64,000 nucleotides of DNA from Blepharisma stoltei (Eukaryota; Ciliophora; Heterotrichea; Heterotrichida; Blepharismidae). Position 1 is the first letter of the stretch; the number at the start of each line of letters is the position of its first letter. Positions 1 to 9,865 of the stretch are shown here, piece by piece. The notes under the pieces were generated by a model, which was given only the letters and a program-made list of their open reading frames with translations, was not told the DNA's origin and did not search any database. A program made the translations under genes and the position numbers. Where the stretch lies: positions 310,001 through 374,000 of the forward strand of contig CAJZBQ010000017.1 of the NCBI GenBank assembly GCA_914767885.1, in the 5' to 3' direction.

Positions 1-9
1 CCTAAATTA

Positions 10-2163
10 ATGACAAAAGTGGAGCTCAGGTTTCTCTTTAAAGCTTACAACCTTAAAATCCTGAAACTCTCTGAGGTAGATTTTGTAGACTATGAAGGCT
101 TTAAAGGTCTTTTCTGCCAAATTGCTTATTTCTGCTTCTCAAGAGGCTCAAAAGACTACTCACATTTGCCTGCAGTCGTTTCAGCAAAAAGTTTGCTTGA
201 CCATATGAGGGAAGACCTTGTCCAAAAAAATATTTCTACAGAGCTATATGATGAGCCAGACCCTGGAAGAGGCGACAAGGATATCATCAAAGCTTTAAAT
301 GCAAAATTAAAAGAAGATCCTGATACCCCTATGCCTGATGGATACCAAAGAGTTGAAGATTTAAATATGGAGCTGTTTTATAATGTCCCAGAAATAGTGG
401 AAATTAATGATAACACCAAAATGGCTATAGAGCTCCTTGATGAAATTTTTTCTAATATAGGCTTTCATATTTTAGAGCCACAAGTAAAATTTTCTCCATC
501 TTATTATGCAAAAGGTATAGGAAAGCCACCTGAAATTATCAATAGGCCACCAAATATAGTGAAGCTCTTAAAAAAAGAAATAAAAACATCGCAGCCACCA
601 AAAGTTGTTAAACTTTCCCCTGTGTTGAAATTTGAATTAGCCCATTGTCCACAAGATGAGAAAAATATATATGAAGAATGCGCTGCTACCCTTGAGCATC
701 TTTTGCATACAGTTTATTTAAAATCCAGCAAAATTATTACAAAAGAATTAAAAGTTGAAGAAAAATATGAAGCGAAAAAAGAAAGAGAAAAACAAGAAAA
801 CGAACAGAAAAAATTAGAATTAGAACAAAAAAGGAGGCTTAGGTACCAAATTATACAAGAAAATATCCAAAAAGCAAAAGAAGAAAGACAAGAAAAGCTA
901 AGAGAAGATTTAGAAAGAAGAAAAATGGAGAAAGAAAACCAAGAAAAAAGAAAGAGAAAGCAGAAGGAAAAAGAAATGAAAGAAAAAGAACAAAGAGAAA
1001 ATTTGATAAAGCAATGGGCTGAACAGAAGCAGCAAGCTGATGGGGAAAAAGAAAAAGAAGAGAAGGAAAAAATGAAGCAGAAAAAAGAAAAATTAAAAAA
1101 AATTGCCGAAGAAAAGAAAAAAGAACACGCAGAAAGGCTGGAAAAGCTTATAAGTGTAAAGATGACAGAGAATAAAGCAAAAAGAGAAAAAGAGTCGAAA
1201 AAAGATGAAATAAGAAAAGAAGAGCTAGCAGTTTCAAAGAAAATGGGGTCGAAAATTATCGCAGAAGCAAGAAAAGACCATGAAAAGACTGCTCAAGCCA
1301 AACAAGAAATTACACAGGTGATGGAAAGTGAAGAATTCAAGTCTTTTATCGCTAATTATATGGGGCATATAGAATTAGCATACTCTACTTATTGCAAGCA
1401 GTCCCAAATCAAAATAGAAGCAGAAGAATCCTTATGAAATATGAATTTCTCAATTTACAATAAATTTTGCTCCAATTTTGCAATTCATCCAGAGCTCGTC
1501 AAAACATATGATCATCAGCTCATATTCAAAACCATTACCAAGCATAAAAATGGATCTGAAAAGGTCATAGATAAAGAAGATTTTATTAAAGCACTCATTA
1601 TGATTGCATCTTCAGCAAGAAAATCATTAAACGACAACGAAAGCGAATTCTTCACAATTGATACAGTTAAAAAACTATTTGAGTATATTGGAATGAATTT
1701 CAATATAAAAATATGAAAACAAAAAATATATGAAAGCTTGTATGGGATAAAGAAAAGACCTCACAGACTAGCATTTAATAATAGTAGCCACAATAGCGAT
1801 GAAGAAGAAGGGGCAAAAGCACTTTTATCAAGCATTTCTCAGAAAAGTTTGACGTGGAGAACCAAGGCAAGTAATCCAAGCCTTTTTAAGTCAGAAAGCC
1901 AAGTGATGAAATTGCTGCCGAAAATTGAAGAAAATACAAAGAAACACTCAGAAAGTCCGAAAAGATTACGGAAAAATGAGAATTTGAAAGATTTTAAAAT
2001 GAGTCAAGAAGAGAGTCCTAATATTTTAAGGAAAAAATCCCAGGATAATTCTAAAGGATCTAAAATAGGAGATAAAGTGATACAAGAAATTGCGAAACTT
2101 GAAGAAGAAGTGGTACAGAAGAATAATGAAGAAATAGATATGGGCGAAGACCTATTTGGTTAA
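10..2163 (+). CDS. Coiled-coil protein of unknown function, possibly 5' partial
   Basis: One frame runs for 717 codons if TGA is read as Trp at 1435 and 1714; it stops at TAA 2161. The first ATG in the window is at 10, but the frame is open to the window edge, so the true start may lie upstream. Residues about 1-235 look globular. Residues about 245-430 are an extremely Lys/Glu-rich coiled coil. A short segment after residue 475 (I-D-K-E-D-F-I-K-A) resembles a helical EF-hand-like region, followed by a Ser/Lys-rich tail. No IES is seen in it. I do not recognise the family; a cytoskeletal or ciliary role would be a guess from composition only. Confidence 0.75.
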
Positions 2164-2440
2164 ATAAATTTATTTGTGTGGATTGGTAATATAAATAATT
2201 TAATGCTAGTCTTGAATATCTTTAATCCTCTTAAGTGAGCATTGCATTAGAAAAATTATATTTTTTAAGAAACTCTACTAAAGGATATTTTTATATAGTC
2301 AATAATAAAATGCCTTTTATTAATTTTAGATAGCTCAACATCGAAAAAATTCAATTGTTTTCCTGGGTTCTATTTAATTTGAGAAGAAAAAAAAATTATA
2401 CAATTTCCAGCATAAATTTTTTAATCCTCTTTAAGCGCGA
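2164..2440. other. Short convergent intergenic spacer
   Basis: AT-rich spacer between the 3' ends of a plus-strand and a minus-strand gene. I see no repeat, RNA gene or element in it. Confidence 0.6.
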
Positions 2441-3235
2441 CTAAATAAACTCACTACCGTTAGACGGAGGGGAGTTAGCAAAATTGCTTGAGATTTTCTC
2501 CATTGAATCTTGGATTTTCCTATCTGCAATGAGTTCTTCGATTGTTATGTTGGAGCCTTCGAGGCTAGCTAATTCTTGTTTCTTTACATTTATTAAGCTT
2601 TTCAGCCTATTTTTGATACTATTTTCAGTCCTTGTTTTCAATGCTTGTGAGATCTTGCTCCACTTATTCCCAAAAGCTTTATACAGTTCCAGCAATTTTA
2701 AGTCTTCTTCATTGCTCCATGGACCTTTATTTACATTAGGATCAAGGTGATTATTCCATCTTTCTTTACACTGCTTACCAGTCCTCACCTTCATCCCTTT
2801 GTGTACTCTTAAATTGATTTCCTTAGCGGTAAAACCCCATTTTTTATTTTTCTTTACACATTCATTTATGATCGCATCTTCTGGGTCAGACCAAGTCCCA
2901 GGCCTCAGTGTACCGGTCGCAATAATTTCCCTTAATTTATTCAAGCACTGGGATGGAGAGCGATTGAGCTGAGCTGCGATCTGATATAGATCTGTCTCTT
3001 TTAGGTCTTCAATAGGTTTATGAAAGTTACGAGAAAATTCATAGGAGAGCTGGTAGAGAAATTCTATGTGTCTTTTGTCCCAAGTCCTTTGATATTTCTT
3101 TTTATTCTCCTCCAAGGCTGGAGATGAAATTTGTGGTATCGGTATAATCAAATTTTGGAAATAAGTCGGAAAGTATATGTAATTGCAGGGAACTGATAAT
3201 GTAATATTTTCTTCTCCTTTGTATTCTCCTTCCAT
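2441..3235 (-). CDS. Myb/SANT-domain DNA-binding protein (three repeats)
   Basis: A 264-residue protein with three Myb-like helix-turn-helix repeats: a divergent one around residues 48-95 (starting R-T-W-D-K), a second around 111-165 (G-T-W-S-D-P-E-D, ending E-R-W-N-N-H-L-D-P) and a third around 168-215 (G-P-W-S-N-E-E-D, then N-K-W-S-K-I and K-N-R-L-K-S-L). The regularly spaced tryptophans and the second and third repeats match the c-Myb R2R3 pattern, so nuclear sequence-specific DNA binding is expected. The stop is TAG. No IES interrupts the gene. The target genes cannot be told from the sequence. Confidence 0.9.
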   Translation of the reverse strand: MEGEYKGEENITLSVPCNYIYFPTYFQNLIIPIPQISSPALEENKKKYQRTWDKRHIEFLYQLSYEFSRNFHKPIEDLKETDLYQIAAQLNRSPSQCLNKLREIIATGTLRPGTWSDPEDAIINECVKKNKKWGFTAKEINLRVHKGMKVRTGKQCKERWNNHLDPNVNKGPWSNEEDLKLLELYKAFGNKWSKISQALKTRTENSIKNRLKSLINVKKQELASLEGSNITIEELIADRKIQDSMEKISSNFANSPPSNGSEFI

Positions 3236-4619
3236 TCTCCTCTTTTAAATAGTTTATAAGGTTCATTAAAATGGAAGAATCTTCTCGAAACTCCCACCAG
3301 GAAGAAGAATCCAAAAGAAATCTATAAAGTTTATAAGCTTACTAATGTGTTGCATTTATATTGGATTAAGACTTAAAATTAATATTCTCCATTGATTCTG
3401 ATAAAAGACTATGAAATATTATAGATAAGGCGGAACTAGAATTTTGGCATCATGAAAGGAAGATGCTATGGAGTCTAAACTCAAGGGCAAAGCACTAGTC
3501 AGAAATTTAATATGAAGAAGAATTTATTGAGCAATTGAAACAGATTTAAATTAAGGATAATTGGTGAAATAATTATTATAAGAGAAATAAAAATGAAGCC
3601 ATTTAGAAAGGAATTTAAATTAATTTTTAATTATAGCTATATATTAAATCAATATACTGTTTTGGAAAAAGTAAATAGATTTTAACCCCCCCACCGTGAG
3701 CAAACAAAGCCATTCGAAAAATCACTATTTTGGCAAAAAAGCATCAAAAGTTTTTTTTTGGAAATTTTTTATGAAAAATATAGCATAATGAAACCTTTAG
3801 CTACATCTGTTGATTTTTTAACAGCTTGAATTCTAAAGCATAAGCTTTACAAAATAAATTAATTTTTAATCTCAGATTTTTGCATTGGGATTTTTGAAAA
3901 GAAATTTCACTTAACATTATATATATAATTTTAAAAAAATAATTACCTCTTAGAGGGATAAAAATTGCTTTGTTTGCTCACGGAGGGGAGTAAGAATTTA
4001 GATAAATATAGAGGATAATTAAGCTTTAATTTTTTATATAAGAAGCTGTGAACTAATTTAGTGTATTTCTGATCAGGTTAGCCAGGCAATATTAGAAAGT
4101 TTTTTATTATCAAATATGTCACATCTATTTCTTCGGAATAAAAACTTTTAAAAGCATTGCTTATTGCTAGCATTATTTCTCTGCTCGATAATTCTATTTT
4201 ATTTCTATAAAATCTGAATAAAATCCGACAAATCAAATAAAAGAAATTTTCTTAACTTTTTTTATGATATAAATTTTTGCATTTTCTATTAGGCAAAAAA
4301 TAGTAGACCTCGCTTAACTAAATTAATTCTTATTTAGAGTTTTAATTAAATTTGTGTGAAAATTTATCAATTTTTATAAATGGATTTGCGCTAATACAAT
4401 TATTAATTAAATAAAAATTAAAGAATTAATTTATTAGCAAACAAAAAGCATTTCTAAATAAACCATGAAAAACAAATAACATATTTAACAAGATTATATT
4501 ACGAAAAATATTTCAGATGAGCAGTTAAATCTAAGCTAATATTTTGATAAATTTTAATTTTTATCATTTTTAATCATAATTTAGATTTATTAACTTATGG
4601 AAAAATTAGCTATAAATTA
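3236..4619. other. Intergenic region with one family A MITE
   Basis: This 1.4-kb stretch separates two divergently transcribed genes. Apart from the MITE at 3683..3992 it is AT-rich sequence without a credible reading frame. Promoters for both genes must lie here, but no motif stands out. Confidence 0.6.
3683..3992. mobile_element. Family A MITE, intergenic copy
   Basis: TA-bounded element. The left end reads AACCCCCCCACCGTGAGCAA and the right end is the inverse, TTGCTCACGGAGGGGAG. The interior shares the family core (AGCTAnnTCTGTTGA, then AACAGCTTGnATT and TTTACAAAnTAAATTAAT) with the other copies. It interrupts no gene. Confidence 0.85.
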
Positions 4620-5848
4620 ATGTCGGACTCAAAAAATCATAAATCAAAATCACGAATTTCAAAAGCAATTGAATCAGTTTTTTCTTACAAAGGATTAAAT
4701 AATCTTACTCTCCCCCCCCCTCGAAGTTCGACCAAGATTTTTTTGGTCGAACTTCGAGGGGGGTTAAGAAAAATTTTTTTAAAAACAATTATATAGAATT
4801 TTTTTTATATAATTTAGTAGTTAAAAAAAAAAATTTATCATATTCTTCTGTATGGTTGAGAGGGTGTAGGGTTAGAAAAAATAGTGCAAGATGGTTTTGT
4901 AACGCTTTTTTAGAGCTTGAATACAAAAATCGCAAGCTCACCCCCACATAGTTTAAAAATTTTTGAAAAATTGCTTATTTTCCTAGTAAATTTATATAGG
5001 TCTTGGTCGAACTTTAAGGGGGGTTTAATTTTCCAAAAAAATAGGAATTTCCCCTATATCTTGGTCGAACTTCGAGGGGGGGAGTTAATGGTGCATATGT
5101 TGAGTCAAAAATTGAAGAAATCCAAAAAACAAAAAAATTTATTAGAAAAGAGTTTTTAGCAAGCTCATTAAATAACTTATTTGTTCCAGAGAAAGGGAAA
5201 AAATCTATAAAAGCAGAGCATTTTGCTCCCATCACTTCTTTTGCAGTTCTGACACCAAAATTGCGTGGCTACCATTTATTTTCATCAAGAACTTTACCGT
5301 CTCAATTTTTAAGAACCCCAGAAAAAGTTATAAACAACTTAACCAAAAAAATCTATGACGACCAAAAAGATATTCCTTTTCCACTAACTTTATCAATAAA
5401 AAAGAAGCCTAAAAGTAAAAAACGCCTGAAAAATCCTTTTCCTGTAACTAGAACTGAAGACACTTCTCCAATAATAGCAATTGAAAATTTTCAAGCTGGT
5501 CAAAGGGCTCGTACAGCAGAGCCTACAAACAGACAAAAATTAAGCTATGGAGGATCAATGAGCCCTGAAATCAATAATTTTGGATCTACATTTCATTCAA
5601 CAGTTAAACCAAAAACCAGCTCTGGCACAAGGTCTTCTGAAGAAATTTTTATGAATATTTCAGCCTCTTGTAATGATTTATTGCAATTAAACAAGAAAAG
5701 TAAAAAAGCAATAGCAAGAAAAACGAAAAATTTGAGACGAGGAATGAATAGGTGTAAAAACTATACAACATTAATTGATCAAAGCAATAAAAGAGCTAGT
5801 TATTTTATTTTGCATCAGAAGTACGCTAGCTGTGATAGACCACTTTAA
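4620..5848 (+). CDS. Small basic protein of unknown function, interrupted by an IES
   Basis: Exon 1 starts at ATG 4620 and runs to the TA at 4706. Joining it to the TA at 5086 gives one open frame of 283 codons ending at TAA 5846. The restored junction reads ...Y-K-G-L-N-N-L-N-G-A-Y-V-E-S. The protein is Lys/Ser-rich and has no recognisable domain; its C-terminal half is strongly basic. Without the excision the 5' part is closed off by stops inside the element. The function is unknown to me. Confidence 0.8.
4706..5087. mobile_element. IES: family B MITE with CGAAGTTCGACCAA ends
   Basis: TA-bounded, 380 bp removed. The left end is a near-perfect hairpin (CCCTCGAAGTTCGACCAAG and its inverse, 4719-4762). 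Half copies recur near 5003-5025 and at the right end 5060-5085. The core is AT-rich. It sits inside a coding sequence and its removal restores the frame. This is the only family B copy I see in the window. Confidence 0.85.
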
Positions 5849-5929
5849 TTATAATTAAAATTATCTATCAGCTGTTACACTGGCTGTATCTGTTTTATTG
5901 GACTTTTCTATGTTGATTTTGAATGCTTT

Positions 5930-7273
5930 CTAAATGTAAATTACTTTTAGAATTTTAAAAATAATGACTTCAGACCTAGTATAAGATCTCCAATCAGGAA
6001 TAGTTTTACTGTCTCCTCTTAATTCTTCGCATTGTTTTAGAGCTAAATATACAACTGCAGCTGTAAATTTCATAATTGACCCTATTCCATCTGCTAAAAA
6101 ATTCATCAAAATTAATGGATAAAATGATGGCGATATATAGCCTACAAGCATATTGAACGCGATATCTTTTTATATATCTAATTATTTATTATAAATAAAT
6201 GATTTTATAATATATATCAAAATTATATTTATTATAAAGGATTATAACTTTTTTCACACATTTTTCATTAATTTGGATTTCACCCATTTTTTCTTTAACT
6301 CTTTTAAAGATTTTCTTGACTACTTTTTTGTGCTGAAAATCTGTCAAAGGAAAATGGAAAGAATAATTTTGACACTTTTCTTTATTTCGAGACTCTGCAA
6401 TAAGAACTTGTAAAATTTGATAGGTTTCGTGCTCTTTCATAAATCAAAGCAAAATCTGTGTAACTCTAGGTAAAATCAAGCATACTTCGATATCGCTTGT
6501 TTTTTTATGAATTACATAGAGTATTGATTTGCATGCAGTAGCTCCTCGATATGTTAAAAAACAGTTCAATAAATCTTTTCTCCCAAAAAGTGGATCATCT
6601 TCAGCAGGGAGATCTAACTCCTTGAGTCCTTCTTAAGAAAATATTAAAATGAACAATATTGCAATAATACTTATAAATAATAAGAAAATCCATTTAATTC
6701 TATTAAATTTAAGTAGCTAGGGTATTTATTAACTATTTAATCAAAATCAAATAAATCTTATTAAAACAACTGACGCTCAAAGGCAAGTTTTCTTATTATT
6801 TGAAGAGTAGGAAGTTTAAATCGGGATCCAATTGATTTGTATAATCATAATATTCCGTTTTGGCGACATCATTATCATAAGTAATTAATTTTGAAATCAC
6901 GTTTCTTATTAAATAGTTAGGGACTCCTTTTCGAATATCAAGACATAGCTGTAAATAAGCTGAGTTATTGAATTGAGGGCTTGATGTTTCTTCAATAAAA
7001 TTTTGGTTGAGATCAACATCTTTTCATCCTTGATAGAGAGCTTTTTGGAAAAAAGTATAATTTTCAAATTCAATATTACGATGATAGCCTGCTCAATCAA
7101 AGTATTCATTTCCAACAAATCAATCTTCAGTTCTTATTGATATAACTAATTATAATGAATAAAAAACATGCCTATAAGTAATGGCTAACCAATATGAATT
7201 TATTCATTATAATTAGGTATATTAAATTGTCTTGCATATCATTGTATTGATTTTTTGTACAGCAATTTCCCAT
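5930..7273 (-). CDS. N-myristoylated TBC-like protein (putative Rab GTPase-activating protein)
   Basis: Four segments join through three TA-bounded excisions into 327 codons. The start at 7273 gives M-G-N-C-C, a strong N-myristoylation/palmitoylation signal. A TBC-like entry motif follows (L-D-I-R-K-G-V-P-N-Y-L-I-R-N-V-I-S-K-L-I). Later segments resemble the TBC regions of TBC/TLD proteins (F-M-K-E-H-E-T-Y-Q-I-L and I-S-P-S-F-Y-P-L-I-L). Trp is encoded by TGA several times. TBC domains accelerate GTP hydrolysis on Rab proteins at membranes. The catalytic Arg and Gln fingers are not obvious, so it may be an inactive or divergent member, and the C-terminal half is less certain than the N-terminal half. 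Confidence 0.7.
6163..6246. other. Short IES in the TBC-like gene
   Basis: AT-rich, 82 bp removed. Joining GATA on one side with TATAAC on the other gives ...K-K-V-I-A-F-N-M-L-V-G in frame on the minus strand. The inside carries in-frame stops. Confidence 0.75.
6615..6818. other. IES in the TBC-like gene
   Basis: 202 bp removed. The ends are imperfect inverted repeats (minus strand TAAACTTCCTACTCTTC... against TAACTCCTTGAGTCCTTC...). Excision creates ...Q-L-D-P-D-L-D-L-P-A-E-D on the minus strand and removes several stops. Confidence 0.75.
7141..7221. other. Short IES with long inverted repeat, TBC-like gene
   Basis: 79 bp removed. About 20 bp at each end are inverted copies (ACTAATTATAATGAATAAA against its complement), so most of the element could fold as a hairpin. 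Excision joins ...D-N-L-I-S-I-R-T-E-D in frame. Confidence 0.8.
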
Positions 7274-7288
7274 ATATTTTTATAGGTT

Positions 7289-7736
7289 ACTTCACACGAA
7301 AACTATTTTTATAACGACTATTTTTTTGGCCTAATTTTTTGTCCTCCTATTTTTTCTGTCGAGGCTCATTCATGAAGCTGCTGAGAGAACTAAATAATTA
7401 TTGAGTAACAGATATATTTCCTTACGCGATTAATATTGAGTAAATTAAGTGGAAAAATCCTAATTAAATCTAAAATCTCGAAATTTTAAAAAGCAATGAA
7501 TTAGTATTCATGGAGTGAGAGATCTGTTAAAGGTGCATTTTTTTAATGATAAAATCATTTAAAATACATTAAAAATTAATTAAAATCATTAAGATGGAAA
7601 TTAGGCCAAATATTAGTAAAAAATAGCTAAAAAATGGCCAAAAAAAAGTCAAAAAAAATAGGCCAAAAATAATAGGCCAAAAAACAAAATAGGCCCAACA
7701 AAAAATAGTCGTTATGAAATAGTCGTCGTGTGAAGA
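7289..7736. mobile_element. Intergenic MITE-like element with ATAACGACTATTTTT ends
   Basis: The left end reads TTCACACGAAAACTATTT then ATAACGACTATTTTTTTGGCC; the right end is its inverse (ATAGTCGTTATG, then AGTCGTCGTGTGAAG). A run of AAAATAGGCCAAAA-type repeats lies next to the right end (7630-7700). It lies just upstream of the TBC-like start and carries no coding frame. Confidence 0.7.
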
Positions 7737-8042
7737 CACGATTTTTATAAGACCGTTATTCTTAATTTATATATCAGATTTTAATTTAGATCTCTTATGC
7801 AGAAATTCAAAAATAGGCTTTTACCGCACTGAATATTCCCTAGCTCTTAAATATGATCTGTCGCGCTTTTTATGGAAGGTTATTTAATGTGCGAAATAAA
7901 ATTCAAAAGTAGAGCCATTAAATATGGAGATCAGCACGTGGAATACCCTTCTATACAAAGGGAAATGGGTTATAGACAGCTTTTTAATCTTTTTAGTATT
8001 CTGATCAATATATATATTGAGTCGGAAATGAGAATTAACGTA

Positions 8043-8272
8043 TATACAAGTTGCCCGATAATGGCGCTCAATGCGCCATCATCGGGCAACTAAAGTTCAG
8101 GGTCCACACTGGAAATGGGTTCCACCTGTGGAGCCCTTTTTGGCACGTGAAAGTGAGGATTCTCCACGTGTCAAAAAGGGCTCCACACGTGGAACCCATT
8201 TCCAAAGTGGACCCTTTACTGTAGGTGCCCGATGATGGCACATTGAGTGCCATCATCGGGAATTTCCTATAT
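8043..8272. mobile_element. Family C MITE: hairpin terminal inverted repeats
   Basis: Each end is a hairpin: about 18 bp of GCCCGATnATGGCGC followed at once by its inverse. The middle is a second large inverted repeat (GTGGAACCCATTTCC and GTGGAGCCCTTTTTGG arms), so nearly the whole 230 bp is self-complementary. The same family occurs at 32950. It is intergenic. Confidence 0.85.
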
Positions 8273-8305
8273 TTAAATGCAAAAATCTTTAAAAGATCTT
8301 ATTAC

Positions 8306-9774
8306 TTATTTCTCCCAATTCAATCTGTTATACTTGAATATCGCATATTCCTTATCCAGCTCATAATCTTTGTCATAATTTTTAAAATTTTCAATTGGCC
8401 CATACAGATCTTCTACTTTTTTTTTGATGTCAACGTCTTCTGCAAGCTTATTATTTATCCATTCAGCCATACTTTTGCTATCCGCATATTGGTTTGCATA
8501 TAGCCAGAATTTGTATTTGGTATTTGATTTCCAAAATTCGTCAATTGTTGGGAATGGCCCTGTCTTTCCTCTTAAAATGGTATGGATTTTTATTATATTC
8601 ATTAAAATGGCTGATAAATTGGCATAAGGCTTTATCTAGTGGCAAGAAAGAGGTGGGGACCTTGAGAAAGGAGTCCTGTGTCGGTAAGTGTACGCGAGCA
8701 GGCTTTACTTGCTAGTGGGCATCACTTATGAGCTGATCAGTCAGACTTTTCAATGGGAAAATAAAACATGAAATTGAAAAGGGTCCTTCCAGTAATGCCA
8801 GAGATGTTTCTTGGCGAATTGGGAAATTTAATCACTCCCCCTTCTGTGACTATTTTTTGGTTAAACCCGCTCTTGAGAGAACAAAAAATCTTTTATATAA
8901 AAATTTTTTTTTTATAACGTTATATTTTTAACATATAAGTGATAAATATTATCATGAAATCTCTAGCTTATTCTGCTGAATTTTAAACAGCTTGCATTTT
9001 AAAACATAAAACTTTACAAAATTAAATTAATTTTTGCCTTCCAATATTTTACAATTTGGGTTTTTTAATTTTAAAAAAAAATACTATAAATATAAAATAT
9101 ATTAAAAAGAATTTACTGTCTTGTGTGTTTGCGAACAAAATTATTTTGTTCGCTTACAGAAGTTGTATAGTCAGTATGATGCCAGGTATTGCCTTCAGTT
9201 TCCCATTAAACTAACAGCAGACCAGAAATTTCGACTTTTTAATTTTTAATAAAAGCAACCTATATTGGCATGCGGCAAGGTGATATACACCTTCTGACTT
9301 TCAATAGAAGCTCAAACCATCGCCAGAAGAGTAGCACTGTGCAAGGCCGTGCAAAACTGACAATAAGCTATGGAGCGATATAGAAGGGAATAAGGCCCTC
9401 AAATATCTGACCATAAGCTTTTAAAAATCTTAATAATAATGGTATGGACCCTTATCACCTCTCTTCAATTGGCTGAAGTTTATTGTTTCTTTGCATTCAT
9501 ATTTGTCGGCTAGCTTAAAAAGATCGAGGTATTCATCTTCAAAGTCGTAATAACCTGTTGTTCCTTCCATTTTGTCCCAAAATGAAGGTGGTCCAAAGAC
9601 CTTGACCAATTGTGCTGGAGAGGTTTCAACCCTAACTTTGCAGCTGTAATATTTATTGAGAACAATCAAGCTGGTATCATAGACTCTCCATGCTTTATAC
9701 CCTCTTTTTAGAGCTGAAGAAATCATTATTAGAAAATTTACATGGCAAAAACCCTTCAATGAAAATTTAAACAC
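8306..9774 (-). CDS. Unknown 198-residue protein split by an 870-bp IES
   Basis: The 5' part (9774 to 9454) and 3' part (8582 to 8306) join at TA into 199 codons, with the junction L-K-R-G-D-T-I-L-R-G-K-T-G. Visible features are F-G-P-P-S-F-W-D-K-M-E-G-T-T-G-Y-Y-D-F-E-D in the first half and G-P-I-E-N-F-K-N-Y-D-K-D-Y-E-L-D-K-E-Y-A in the second. I recognise no named domain. The compact, aromatic and acidic composition suggests a soluble globular protein. The start could instead be the internal Met at about residue 17. That the two halves are one gene is inferred from frame arithmetic and spacing. Confidence 0.65.
8581..9454. mobile_element. Composite IES: retroposon-like segments flanking a family A MITE
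   Basis: 872 bp are removed to restore the frame of the host gene. An 11-bp direct repeat AATGGTATGGA lies at both edges (8575 and 9439). After it on the left comes CATTAAAATGGC, the head motif shared with other retroposon-like insertions, and before it on the right comes TTTTAAAAATCTTAATAAT, a TTAA-rich tail. A family A MITE is inserted in the middle. No open frame of interest is present. Confidence 0.65.
8829..9167. mobile_element. Family A MITE nested in the 8581..9454 IES
   Basis: Left end CACTCCCCCTTCTGTGAC; right end GCGAACAAAATTATTTTGTTCGCTTACAG, with the family core (AAATCTCTAGCTTATTCTG) inside. It is more diverged than the copies at 22612 or 19497. Confidence 0.75.
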
Positions 9775-9865
9775 AAGTGACTAATTTTTAATATTTTTTC
9801 TATCCAAAATTATCAAAAAATTTACAATAAAAAATAAAGGCCAATTCTTCATAAATAAAATTAAA

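Noticed and set aside
7872-8093. 73-codon plus-strand frame
   Set aside because: It runs into the family C hairpin and has no protein-like features.
8043-8272. Repeated hairpin pairs that could suggest a CRISPR array or terminators
   Set aside because: Only two units per element in inverted, not direct, orientation, in a eukaryotic genome; best explained as a MITE.
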